Of a DNA stretch of 64,000 bases, positions 36,701-45,841 are shown piece after piece (position 1 is the stretch's first letter; every line of letters starts with the position of its first letter). The DNA lies in NCBI GenBank assembly GCA_905215065.1, contig CAJMOF010000005.1, forward strand, positions 62,001 through 126,000, given 5' to 3'. The notes beneath the pieces were generated by a model, which worked only from the letters and a program-made list of their open reading frames with translations, did no database searches and had not been told where the DNA came from. The position numbers were made by a program, and so were the translations under genes. This DNA is from an uncultured bacterium. Its GTDB lineage: Bacteria; Actinomycetota; Coriobacteriia; Coriobacteriales; Coriobacteriaceae.

Positions 36701-37666
36701 CTAAAAATTCTTTCCGAGGAAGTCGTCAACCGTATTCCAGTAGAGCTCGGGGTCAACTTGCGCACTCTTGGCGTGGGTGGCGCCATGGATGGTGAGCTTT
36801 TGCTTGACCTTGCTGGCGCACGCGTCGTAGTTTTGGTCGAGCATGTCGTACGGCACAAAGGTGTCCTGGTCGCCGTGGATAAACAGCATGGGAACCGTCG
36901 CGTGTTTGAGTTGCTCCACACTGCTCGCCTTATGAAAGTCGTAGTCCGCGCGCACGTTGCACACCAAGTTTGCTACATCGAGCAAGGGAAAGCTGGGCAG
37001 GCCGAACACGTCCTTGAGCTGCAGAGAGAACTCGTCCCAAACACTCGTATAACCACAGTCCTCGATGATGCATTTCACGTTGGACGGCAAAGATTCTCCC
37101 GCCACGTTCATGGCGGTCGCCGCGCCCATCGATTCGCCAAAGACGAGAATGCGCGCCTGGGGGTCAGCCTGAACGATTCGCTCGATCCATGCGACGACAT
37201 CGAGCCGCTCGGGCCAGCCCATGCCGATATAGTCGCCGCCGGAGCGCTCGTGGGCGCGGGCGGCAGGTGCGAGTACGTTCATGCCGCGGTCATGGAATCG
37301 TTTGACGTATCGGGCCATGCCGATGGGCTCGTTGGTATATCCATGCAGGCAGACGGCGTAATCGTGGGTGTTCTCCGAGGCGGCAAAATACCAAGCGGCG
37401 AGCTCGGTTCCGTCATCTGCGGTGAGGCTGCTGCTCTTGCGGTGTTCTTTAAACCATGCCCGCGCCTCGGTGTCCTCGGCATCCGGCTGCTCACCGTCTT
37501 TGTCGTTCTTGCTATCCTGCATCATCTTCATGGTGTACGGCGCGCGGGGATTCAGCGCGAAGTCAAACAGAAAGTTGCCGGCAAATCCGAGCAGCGCAAC
37601 GACAACCACAAGTGCAACGATGCCGGCTATCTTGAGCTTTCGATGGGAATGTGCGTTTTGAGCCAT
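36701..37666 (-). CDS. Membrane-anchored alpha/beta hydrolase
   Basis: The 321-residue protein has one N-terminal membrane helix (about 11-33) and an extracytoplasmic or membrane-associated alpha/beta-hydrolase domain. The nucleophile elbow is FGESMGAA (Ser about 177), the likely acid is in FIHGDQDTFVP and the catalytic His is in GATHAKS. The oxyanion-hole strand is YAVCLHGYTNEP. The closest familiar group is the YqkD/BAAT-like 'alpha/beta hydrolase with N-terminal anchor', often called serine aminopeptidase S33-like. The substrate cannot be inferred. It is transcribed toward the inverted-repeat element at 36532-36663 and has no operon partner. Confidence 0.82.
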   Translation of the reverse strand: MAQNAHSHRKLKIAGIVALVVVVALLGFAGNFLFDFALNPRAPYTMKMMQDSKNDKDGEQPDAEDTEARAWFKEHRKSSSLTADDGTELAAWYFAASENTHDYAVCLHGYTNEPIGMARYVKRFHDRGMNVLAPAARAHERSGGDYIGMGWPERLDVVAWIERIVQADPQARILVFGESMGAATAMNVAGESLPSNVKCIIEDCGYTSVWDEFSLQLKDVFGLPSFPLLDVANLVCNVRADYDFHKASSVEQLKHATVPMLFIHGDQDTFVPYDMLDQNYDACASKVKQKLTIHGATHAKSAQVDPELYWNTVDDFLGKNF

Positions 37667-37852
37667 GCGGTATTCTCCTATAAGATGTTAATACATCAAC
37701 ATTTAATGCAAGCGCATTATGGACGTTCACCGTTGATGCGTCAACAGGCAAAGAATGGGTAAACAAAAGGTCGCGTATGGTGCAAATTTCGCACGTACCC
37801 AGACGCTTTGATATAGTGTTGAGAACTCTTTACGTTGGAGGATGTAACCGGC

Positions 37853-38536
37853 ATGTCCGATTCGAGCGACAGTTCTAAGCCGCGACCCAAGACCGCGGCC
37901 GTTCCACACTACACGGTGGGCGAGGAGATCATGAACTCCGTCACCCATGGTGTCGGCTGCCTGCTGGGTATCGCGGGCCTGGTGCTCCTGATCGTATTCG
38001 CCGCCCTGCGCGGCGGAGGCCCGGCCCACATGGCCGCGGCGATTGTCTATGGCGTTAGCATTATTCTCGAATACCTTGCCTCCACGCTCTACCATGCGAT
38101 TCAGCCCGCAGGCGCCAAGCGCGTGTTTCGCATTATCGACCACAGCTGCATCTACTTGCTCATAGCCGGCAGCTATACGCCGTTTTGCCTCATCACGCTT
38201 GCAAACGACGGCGGCCCTGCGCTGTTCTTTGCCGTATGGGCCATCGCCATTATCGGCATCGCCCTCGAGTGCTTTATGCGCGAGCGTCAACCGCACTGGG
38301 TAAGTGGCCTGGTCTACCTGCTGATGGGCTGGCTCGTTGTTTTTAAGCTGCCCGAACTTGTGGCACTGCTCAACCCCGTGGCACTTGCCCTGCTCGCCGT
38401 CGGCGGCGTGTGCTACACCGCGGGCGTGCCGTTCTATATCGCCAAAAATGTGCGCTATCTACACAGCGTGTTTCACCTGTGGGTGCTCGCCGGCAGCATC
38501 TTCCAGTTCATGGCGGTGATCCTCTTCGTAATCTAG
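37853..38536 (+). CDS. Hemolysin III / PAQR-family membrane protein
   Basis: The 227-residue protein has seven membrane helices after a 25-residue polar start. It carries the PAQR metal-site pattern: EEIMNSVTHGVG near the start, a Ser/His in ASTLYHAI, Asp-His in IIDHSCIYLLIAG and the C-terminal HSVFHLWV. In this family Ser, Asp and three His ligands hold zinc in an amide-hydrolase-like site. Bacterial members are annotated hemolysin III but the physiological role is mostly unknown. I chose ATG 37853, 11 nt after GGAGG, rather than the upstream TTG at 37835. Confidence 0.88.
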   Translation: MSDSSDSSKPRPKTAAVPHYTVGEEIMNSVTHGVGCLLGIAGLVLLIVFAALRGGGPAHMAAAIVYGVSIILEYLASTLYHAIQPAGAKRVFRIIDHSCIYLLIAGSYTPFCLITLANDGGPALFFAVWAIAIIGIALECFMRERQPHWVSGLVYLLMGWLVVFKLPELVALLNPVALALLAVGGVCYTAGVPFYIAKNVRYLHSVFHLWVLAGSIFQFMAVILFVI

Positions 38537-38646
38537 CGACCACGCCTGCGCGCCCGCGTCCTCGTTTGGGCGCTGGCACAATTGCCGTATCCGCCATCAA
38601 CGTTTTACCCTGACGTCCCGAATCTTGGAGGTTCGAGAAACTCCCG

Positions 38647-40020
38647 ATGGACATAACCATCTCCCTTATCACCACCCTTGTTTTGACCCTCATCAACGGC
38701 TACTTCTCTATGTCCGAGATGGCGCTCACCACGGCAAAGCGCGCCGTGCTGGAGCACGAGGCCGAGGAAGGCGACAAGCGCGCCGAGCGCGCCATTAAGC
38801 TGGCCGCCGATTCCGACCAGCTGCTCGCCACCATCCAGGTCGCCATCACGCTCGTGGGCTTCGCCTCGTCCGCCGTCGCCTCGACGAGCCTGTCCGACCC
38901 GCTCGCCACGTGGCTCATGAGCTTTGGCATCGCGCCGCTCTCTGCCATCGCACGCGGCCTGGCGCCGGTCATCATCACCGTCGCGGTCGCCTTTGTGTCC
39001 ATTGTGATTGGCGAGCTTGTGCCCAAGCGCATCGGCCTCGCCAACGCCGAAGGCGTGTCCAAGCAGGTCGTGGGGCCGCTTTCGGTGTTTCAAAAGATCG
39101 CCCGTCCGCTCGTGTGGCTGACCGGCGCTTGCTCCGATGGTCTGGCCCGCATCCTGCGCATCAAGAGCGCCGACGACCGCCAAAACGTCTCGGAGGAAGA
39201 GATCAAGTACATGGTCTCGGAGCAGGATGATCTGCTCGACGAGGAAAAGCGCATGATCCACGAGATCTTCGACCTGGGCGACACCGTTGCCCGCGAGGTC
39301 ATGGTGCCGCGCGTGGACACCACCATGTGCGAGGACGACGAGACGGTCGCCGACGTGCTGTCCGCCATGCGCCAGACCGGCTTTAGCCGCATCCCCGTCT
39401 ATCACGAGGATCCCGACAACGTCGCCGGCATCGCGCACATCAAGGACCTGATCCAGCCTTCGCTCGACGGCAAGGGCGACCAGCCCATCGCCGACTTTTT
39501 GCGCGACGCCACCTTTGTGCCCGACACCAAGGACATCCTGCCGCTGCTGTCCGAGATGCAGACCTCGCACGACCAGATCGTAGTGGTCGTGGACGAGTAC
39601 GGCGGCACGGCCGGCATCATCACCATCGAGGACATCGTCGAGGAGATCGTGGGCGAGATCGAGGACGAGTTCGACCCCGACAACAAGTACCTCACGCGCC
39701 TTTCGCGCCGCGAGTGGCTTGTCGATGGGCGTTTTTCGTGCGATGACGCGATTGAGCTTGGTTGGCCGCTCGAGGAAAGCGATGATTATGAGACCATCGC
39801 CGGCTGGATTTTGGAGCTTTGCGACTCGGTGCCCGACATCGGAGAGGTGTTTGAGGTTGCGGGGTACAAGTTTAAGGTGCAGTCGATGCGTGGCCAGCGC
39901 ATCTCGCTCATTCGCGTGATCGCTCCGGCCGAAACCGATAAGAAGGATTCCGAGCCCTCGGCAGATAAGCCGACGGCGTCGGGTGCGGGTTCTGCGGACC
40001 CGCACGACGGCGACGAGTAG
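38647..40020 (+). CDS. CNNM/CorC-family transporter-like protein (DUF21, CBS pair, CorC_HlyC)
   Basis: The 457 residues divide into a DUF21/CNNM membrane domain (about 1-190, with the NGYFSMSEMALTTAKR and VIGELVPKRIGL motifs), two CBS domains (about 215-335, MVPRVDTTMC and VDEYGGTAGIITIEDIVEEI) and a C-terminal CorC/HlyC domain (about 350-430). The last 25 residues are an acidic, Ser-rich tail. CNNM proteins move or regulate Mg2+ or Na+ at the membrane, with CBS domains binding ATP-Mg. The short gap (24 bp) to the next gene suggests a joint transcript. The window holds a second CBS-based magnesium-type protein at 43989. Confidence 0.88.
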   Translation: MDITISLITTLVLTLINGYFSMSEMALTTAKRAVLEHEAEEGDKRAERAIKLAADSDQLLATIQVAITLVGFASSAVASTSLSDPLATWLMSFGIAPLSAIARGLAPVIITVAVAFVSIVIGELVPKRIGLANAEGVSKQVVGPLSVFQKIARPLVWLTGACSDGLARILRIKSADDRQNVSEEEIKYMVSEQDDLLDEEKRMIHEIFDLGDTVAREVMVPRVDTTMCEDDETVADVLSAMRQTGFSRIPVYHEDPDNVAGIAHIKDLIQPSLDGKGDQPIADFLRDATFVPDTKDILPLLSEMQTSHDQIVVVVDEYGGTAGIITIEDIVEEIVGEIEDEFDPDNKYLTRLSRREWLVDGRFSCDDAIELGWPLEESDDYETIAGWILELCDSVPDIGEVFEVAGYKFKVQSMRGQRISLIRVIAPAETDKKDSEPSADKPTASGAGSADPHDGDE

Positions 40021-40044
40021 GGCAAGGAAGAGTAGGGGAGAGTT

Positions 40045-40908
<864 letters not shown>

Positions 40909-40987
40909 GCTCACCCGCTTATCACCATCATGTACCTGCGCCTTTACCGTACGCAGATGAGCAAGACGGCAAGCGCTGTGCTGCGGG

Positions 40988-40993
40988 TATAAT
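40988..40993 (+). promoter_or_regulatory. TATAAT -10 element for the YtxH-like operon
   Basis: A consensus TATAAT lies at 40988-40993, 52 bp before the gene at 41045. No good -35 box is visible at 17 bp, so an activator or alternative sigma factor may be involved. Confidence 0.45.
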
Positions 40994-41044
40994 GGACAGC
41001 ATTCAAACGGTGGGCGCCGAGGTGCCCGCAGGAGAGGAATGAAC

Positions 41045-41434
41045 ATGGGTAAGACTTTCAACTTTATCTCGGGTGCGCTCTTCGGTGCTACCGCCGGCGC
41101 CATCATCGGCGTTGCCCTGGCTCCGCGCTCGGGCGCCGAGACTCGCGCCATGGCTGCCGATATCGCCAACGACGCCTGGGATAACATGCGCGACACCTAC
41201 GAGCACGGTGCCGAGGAGGCCCGCGCTGCGGTCAACGATTTTGGCCCGATGGTCGACGCCAAGACCGATGACCTGCGTGCCAAGGTTGACCTTGCCCGCG
41301 AGCGCATGGACCAGCTGCGCGAGCAGCTCAACGACGCCATCTCGGGCGGCAACGTGACGCCCGCCGCCGATGTCGTGGTCGAGAACGCCGTCGAGGCCGA
41401 CGCTGAGGCCGCGGAGCCTTCGACCGAGGCATAA
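41045..41434 (+). CDS. YtxH-like envelope/stress protein
   Basis: From ATG 41045 (GGAGAGG 8 nt upstream) the protein is 129 residues. A glycine-rich membrane segment (FISGALFGATAGAIIGVALA) is followed by APRSGAETR, the YtxH signature. A long charged amphipathic helix follows (about 35-100, AKTDDLRAKVDLARERMDQL), then an acidic tail. YtxH-family proteins in Gram-positives are small membrane-attached stress proteins of unclear function. The TAA stop overlaps the ATG of the next gene by one base. Confidence 0.78.
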   Translation: MGKTFNFISGALFGATAGAIIGVALAPRSGAETRAMAADIANDAWDNMRDTYEHGAEEARAAVNDFGPMVDAKTDDLRAKVDLARERMDQLREQLNDAISGGNVTPAADVVVENAVEADAEAAEPSTEA

Positions 41435-42189
41435 TGCGCGCCGGGGATTTTGTCGGCGCCAAGATCTATCGCAAGCCTACCGAGGATAAGCGCACCAAAA
41501 AAGACGGCACGTCGCGCAGCCCTAAAAAGCTCGGCAAGATTCACTTTCCGGTTTTTACCCCGGGTGGTACGCGCGTGGTGGGCTTTATGGTTCGCCAGTC
41601 CGATATCGCGGGTATGATCGAGCGCCCCGACCGATTTGTGGCGCTCGATGCCATTGGCGTCTACGAGGGCGCCATCGCAGTTGACGACGTCAAGGGCACC
41701 TACGATGCCGCTGCGGCCAAGCGCCTCGACATCAACCTGGACGATTGCATTATCTGGGTTGGCATGGACGTGCGAACGGAGTCGGGCGATGTTGTGGGCT
41801 ATTGCTCGGATGTGGAGTTCAAGCCGCGTTCGGGCATCGTGCAGACGTTCTATGTGACCACTGGCACTGCCTCGAGTGTGCTGGTGGGCGACACGCAGAT
41901 GCCGCCCACGATGCTGCGCGGCTATGCGGACGGCGCGATGATCGTTTCGGACGAGGTCAAGTCGCTCGGGTATTCGGGCGGCGCCGCCGCAAAGGCTGCC
42001 GAGGCAAGCGTCGTGGTGGGCGATAAGGTCAAGAAGGGCGCCAAGGTGCTCGATGACAAGGGTTCGGTCGCCGTGGACAAGGGCAGTCGCGCGCTGGGCA
42101 AGCAGCTCGGCAAGACGCGCGGTATGTTCAAGGCCTTTAAGGACGAATACCAAAAGGCGAGCGGTGGCTCGTCGAAAGCTAGCAAATAG
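41434..42189 (+). CDS. PRC-barrel-like protein linked to YtxH
   Basis: The 251-residue protein looks like two successive PRC-barrel-type beta domains. One is at about 1-80 (RAGDFVGAKIYRKP, VVGFMVRQSDIAGM), the second at about 105-165 (VRTESGDVVGYCSDVEFKPR). A Lys/Ala/Gly-rich helical tail follows (about 185-251). It starts within the stop codon of the YtxH-like gene, so the two are translationally coupled and probably act together at the membrane. PRC barrels usually mediate protein or RNA contacts; nothing suggests catalysis. Another PRC-like domain occurs at the N-terminus of the MgtE-like protein at 43989. Confidence 0.6.
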   Translation: MRAGDFVGAKIYRKPTEDKRTKKDGTSRSPKKLGKIHFPVFTPGGTRVVGFMVRQSDIAGMIERPDRFVALDAIGVYEGAIAVDDVKGTYDAAAAKRLDINLDDCIIWVGMDVRTESGDVVGYCSDVEFKPRSGIVQTFYVTTGTASSVLVGDTQMPPTMLRGYADGAMIVSDEVKSLGYSGGAAAKAAEASVVVGDKVKKGAKVLDDKGSVAVDKGSRALGKQLGKTRGMFKAFKDEYQKASGGSSKASK

Positions 42190-42210
42190 CGACGTACCAA
42201 ATGATGGGAG

Positions 42211-42240
42211 GCAAGCCGGAGACCTGTTGCTCCGGCTTGC
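42211..42240 (+). terminator. Hairpin terminator after the YtxH/PRC operon
   Basis: A perfect 11-bp stem (42211-42221 with 42230-42240) closes an 8-nt loop and is followed by TGTGTTT. It lies between the PRC-barrel gene and the next start. Confidence 0.65.
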
Positions 42241-42261
42241 TGTGTTTATGGGGGAGGGCAC

Positions 42262-43668
42262 ATGCGCCAAAACGGATCCTATTCACACGGGCGCTCGGGC
42301 TCGCGTCCGACGGCGCGCCGCGATCTGGGGCAGCTGCCCAGCGGTCAGCGCAAGCGTCACCGTAGGCCCGGCGCGATGTATCTCAACCATAGCCGCGGCT
42401 TTAGCGACCGCAGCGCTCGCATCGGCAACGGCCGCACGCCCCGTCGACCGTCTCGCCTGCCCTATGCGCTCATTGCCGTGGGCTGCGCACTCGTGCTGTT
42501 TATCGCCGCCGTCGTGGGCTACGTCAACCGCAGTGTGGATGTCGTCCTCAACGGTCAGGAGACTGCAGTGCGCGTCGGCTCTACGCTGCAAAATCTCATC
42601 GACGATCAGGAGCTGACCGATACCTACGACGCCGGGGACCTGCTGGCCGTTGACGACAGCGTGCTGACCCGCCATGGCGGCGAAAAACTGTCGGTTAAGG
42701 TGGACGGCAAGCGCATAAAACAGGGCAAGTGGAAAAGCCGCGAGCTTACGGGCGGCGAGAAGGTGACGGTCAAGGATGGCCGCGACACGTATGAGAAGCA
42801 CGAGGTCCAGGCGACGGTTATCGAGCCCAAGCTCAAGGTCGAGGGCACGGGTGCCATCGAGTACGTCAAGACGTGGGGTATCCAGGGCCGCTCTGAGGTG
42901 TGGGTTGGCGAGCAATCGGGTAAGACGCAGGACCGCGGCGAGGTCGTGCCCGCCACCGATTGCGTGGTCGAGTGCGCGAGCGTGGCGCCCAAGGGCAACG
43001 AAAAGTACGTGGCGCTGACGTTTGATGAGGGCCCGAGCGGCGCGACCAAGCAGATCTTGCAAGTGCTTAAGGAAAAGGGCGTCACCGCGACGTTCTTCCT
43101 GTCGGGCGATGCGGCCGAGGCTTCACCCGCCACGGCCAAGGCGATTGTCGATGCCGGTTGCGAGGTCGGTTCCAACAGCTACCGTGACGAGTCGCTCAAG
43201 GGTCAGGACCGCGACGCGGTGCGCGAGCAGGTTTCGAAGGGCACCGAGGCGATCAAGTCCGCGACCGGAACGTCGACGATGCTTTTGCGTGCTCCCTACG
43301 CAGCCTTTGACGAGCAAAACTGGATTGATGCGATGGACTTGGTGTCTGCCGTGGTCTCGTGGAATATCGATTCGGGCGACTGGCTGCTCAACGGTGCCGA
43401 CGAGCAGGTCTCGACGGTGCTCGATTCGGTGACGCCGGGCAACATTGTGCTGCTGACCGATAACGATGAATGTGCCGAGCAGACGCTCGAGGCGCTGCCG
43501 CAGATTATCGACGGGCTTATTGCCGATGGCTACAAAATCGTGACATTGAGTGATCTGGTCAAGACAGATACATCGCTGAGCAAAAAGCTCACCTCGCTGA
43601 CGAAGGTCACCATGCCCAAAAACGCCGTGTTCCCCCAGCTCGCCGAAGATGACGACACCACAGACTAG
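42262..43668 (+). CDS. Secreted NodB-fold protein with degenerate (probably inactive) deacetylase site
   Basis: The 468-residue protein has a basic N-terminus, one membrane helix (about 70-90), two G5/DUF348-like beta segments (about 95-235) and a polysaccharide-deacetylase (NodB) domain (about 245-440). The catalytic motifs are altered. TFDDGP is TFDEGP (Asp255, Glu256). The metal-binding H-S/T-x-x-H is N-S-Y-R-D (residues 305-309), so both His ligands are gone. The motif-5 His is Thr399 (IVLLTDN). With no metal ligands a hydrolase is unlikely, and glycan binding or a structural wall role is a better guess. The G5-type segments support attachment to cell-wall glycans. GGGGGAGG precedes ATG 42262. 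Confidence 0.82.
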   Translation: MRQNGSYSHGRSGSRPTARRDLGQLPSGQRKRHRRPGAMYLNHSRGFSDRSARIGNGRTPRRPSRLPYALIAVGCALVLFIAAVVGYVNRSVDVVLNGQETAVRVGSTLQNLIDDQELTDTYDAGDLLAVDDSVLTRHGGEKLSVKVDGKRIKQGKWKSRELTGGEKVTVKDGRDTYEKHEVQATVIEPKLKVEGTGAIEYVKTWGIQGRSEVWVGEQSGKTQDRGEVVPATDCVVECASVAPKGNEKYVALTFDEGPSGATKQILQVLKEKGVTATFFLSGDAAEASPATAKAIVDAGCEVGSNSYRDESLKGQDRDAVREQVSKGTEAIKSATGTSTMLLRAPYAAFDEQNWIDAMDLVSAVVSWNIDSGDWLLNGADEQVSTVLDSVTPGNIVLLTDNDECAEQTLEALPQIIDGLIADGYKIVTLSDLVKTDTSLSKKLTSLTKVTMPKNAVFPQLAEDDDTTD

Positions 43669-43768
43669 TCATGTAAGAACGTCCCCAATGACTATGTCAC
43701 GGATGCGTCAGCGTTTGATATGCCTGCGATGTTTGGAGCATAAAATTGGCGCCACGGCGCGATGCTGA

Positions 43769-43988
43769 TGCTATAGTTACTGCGGATAACAAGGGTCAAG
43801 AGAAAGGTTGCAGGTGAAATCCAAACCTCGACCATACAGTCGATGACCCCATGCAGGTGCTTCTTGCGCATGTACGGGGTGTGAGCGCCGAGCGGCGTGC
43901 CGCCCGCGCATGCGTATACATATCTAAAAGTCCACGGACGGCGTGCCGGCATGGCCGCAGTCCGAAGGGATAATGATGGGGAGCACCA
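43769..43988 (+). promoter_or_regulatory. Extended -10 promoter and ~205-nt structured leader of the Mg-transport operon
   Basis: An extended -10 element TGCTATAGT (43769-43777) would start transcription near 43784, leaving about 205 nt before GTG 43989. The leader is rich in potential stems: GCGGC-GT-GCCGC, CCCC/GGGG around a CATGC/GCATG stem, and a GGAC/GTCC-closed hairpin just upstream of GGGGAG. A metal-sensing riboswitch is plausible given the downstream genes. I cannot match it confidently to the M-box. No ORF is supportable in 43669-43988. Confidence 0.45.
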
Positions 43989-45833
43989 GTGAATTATCTG
44001 AGTGAGATGCTCAAACTGCCGGTCTTGGACGTCGATGGCGAAAAGCTCGGCGTTGTGAACGATTTTGGCATTGCTACCGGCGAAGTTTTTCCGCACGTGA
44101 CGTCGCTCGCGTTCCGCGGGCCCGGTAAGACGCCGTTTATGATCAGCTGGCGCAAATGGGTCGACCGTATCGACGAGACGGGTGTGCACCTTAAGTCGCC
44201 GGCAACCGAAATCCGTTTTTCGTACCTGCAGCCGACCGAGCTCTTGCTCGCCCGCGACGTGCTCAACAAGCAGATTGTCGACACGCAGGGCATGAAGGTC
44301 GTGCGCGTAAACGACATCAAGTTTTCCATGTCGGGCGAAAATCAGTTGCGTCTGCTGGGTGCCGAAGTTGGCGCCCGCGGTCTGCTGCGCGCGATCAGCC
44401 CCGCACTTGAGCATGTCGTCGAGAGCTTTATGAAGCACTTGGGTAAACCGCTCGGCGAGGACATCATCGCCTGGTCCTACATGGACCTGCTCGATCGTTC
44501 GACTAAAAACATCCAGCTTTCGGTGTCGCACAAGACGCTTGGCGAGCTGCATCCTGCTGACATTGCCGATATTATCGAGCAGCTCGACCCGCGCCTGCGT
44601 GCGCAGGTGTTCGCGCAGCTCGACACCGCCCAGGCCGCCGAGGCCATCTCGGAGTTCGATGACGACGAGCTTATGACCGAGATGCTTGAGGGCCTGTCCG
44701 ATACGGACGCATCGTCGATGCTGGCCATGATGGACCCGGACGACGCCGCCGACCTGATCGACGAGCTCGATTACGAGAAGGCCGAGAAGCTTTTGCGCCT
44801 GATGGGCGTTCAGGAGGAGAAGGCGATTCGTAACCTGCTGGGCTATGAGGACAACACCGCCGGCCGTATCATGACCTCGGAGTTTGTCTCCCTGCCCGCC
44901 ACGGCGACGGTCGGTGACGCCATCGAGGCGATCCGCAAGCTCGACGAGGACTTCGAGAGCGTCTACTACGTCTATACCGAGGATCCGAGCGGCATGCTCA
45001 CCGGCGTTCTTTCGCTGCGCACGCTTATCGTGGCCGACCGCGACGCCACGCTGGGCCAGCTGGCCTATCGCGACCTGGTTTATGTGTCGCCCGACGACGA
45101 CCAGGAAGACGTAACGGACGAGATGACCAAGTACGACCTGGTCGCCATCCCCGTTTGCGACGAGAACCGTCATATTTTGGGTATCGTGACCTTTGACGAC
45201 GCCATGGACGTTATCGCCGAGGAGCACCAGGAGGACCTGCAGATCGCAGGCGTCGGCTCGGGCGACAGCGCGTCCGACGACTCGACGAATGTGCTTAGCT
45301 GGTTTGTGCATCGCCAGTACTGGGTTGTCGTGTGGGGTATTGCCTCGTGCATCATGGCAACCGTGCTGGGGACGGCGCTGGGCTCCGCGCATCTGGTGGT
45401 GTTCCCCATGTGCGCCATGCCGCTCGTGCTGCTGGCTGCCTCGCGTATGGTGTCGTTCGTCAAGAACTACTTCCTGGAGTACGACGGTCATGACGATGAG
45501 CCCAAGCCGTATCTGGGGTTCTTCTTCCAGAGCACGGGCATGGGTCTGATTCTGTCGCTCGTGACCTACCTGTGCGCCCAGCTGGTGCGTACCGCTGCGT
45601 TCCCCGACGCGCCCATGTTTGAGGAGCAGCTCTTTACCGGCTGCTTTAACATCGCGGCCATCGTCTGTCTGATCGGCAACATGAGCGCCGTGATTTACCT
45701 GATGGTGCTGTTCTGGCGTGACGAGCACGACCTCAATACGTCAGGCACCGCCATGAACGTCATTGCCGTCATGATCTCGTGTGTGGCGTATTGCATCGCC
45801 GCGGTGCTGCTCGCCATGTCAGTCATGGGTTAG
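43989..45833 (+). CDS. MgtE-like regulatory protein: PRC, MgtE N-domain, CBS pair and atypical membrane domain
   Basis: The 614-residue protein starts with a PRC-barrel-like region (about 1-90). The MgtE N-terminal superhelical domain follows (about 175-275, LHPADIADIIEQLDPRLRAQ and MMDPDDAADLIDEL), then two CBS domains (about 290-410, GRIMTSEFVSLP and IPVCDENRHILGIVTFDDAM). The last 180 residues hold about five membrane helices. They do not show the Gly/Asn-rich pore signature I expect of the MgtE channel domain. The Mg2+-sensing module therefore seems grafted onto a different membrane part. GTG 43989 is chosen because GGGGAG lies 5 nt before it. The gene is followed after 8 bp by an NRAMP-related Mg transporter, suggesting a sensor/transporter pair. 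Confidence 0.8.
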   Translation: MNYLSEMLKLPVLDVDGEKLGVVNDFGIATGEVFPHVTSLAFRGPGKTPFMISWRKWVDRIDETGVHLKSPATEIRFSYLQPTELLLARDVLNKQIVDTQGMKVVRVNDIKFSMSGENQLRLLGAEVGARGLLRAISPALEHVVESFMKHLGKPLGEDIIAWSYMDLLDRSTKNIQLSVSHKTLGELHPADIADIIEQLDPRLRAQVFAQLDTAQAAEAISEFDDDELMTEMLEGLSDTDASSMLAMMDPDDAADLIDELDYEKAEKLLRLMGVQEEKAIRNLLGYEDNTAGRIMTSEFVSLPATATVGDAIEAIRKLDEDFESVYYVYTEDPSGMLTGVLSLRTLIVADRDATLGQLAYRDLVYVSPDDDQEDVTDEMTKYDLVAIPVCDENRHILGIVTFDDAMDVIAEEHQEDLQIAGVGSGDSASDDSTNVLSWFVHRQYWVVVWGIASCIMATVLGTALGSAHLVVFPMCAMPLVLLAASRMVSFVKNYFLEYDGHDDEPKPYLGFFFQSTGMGLILSLVTYLCAQLVRTAAFPDAPMFEEQLFTGCFNIAAIVCLIGNMSAVIYLMVLFWRDEHDLNTSGTAMNVIAVMISCVAYCIAAVLLAMSVMG

Positions 45834-45841
45834 GTGGTCGC

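Noticed and set aside
36605..37762. 385-codon plus-strand frame opposite the alpha/beta hydrolase
   Set aside because: The minus strand shows an intact catalytic triad and anchor; the plus-strand translation has no motif.
42262..43668. Active polysaccharide deacetylase
   Set aside because: The His ligands of the metal site are replaced by Asn, Asp and Thr.
43784..43988. Definite M-box magnesium riboswitch call
   Set aside because: Only scattered similarity (for example AGGTGAAATCC) is visible; the conserved core could not be aligned by eye.
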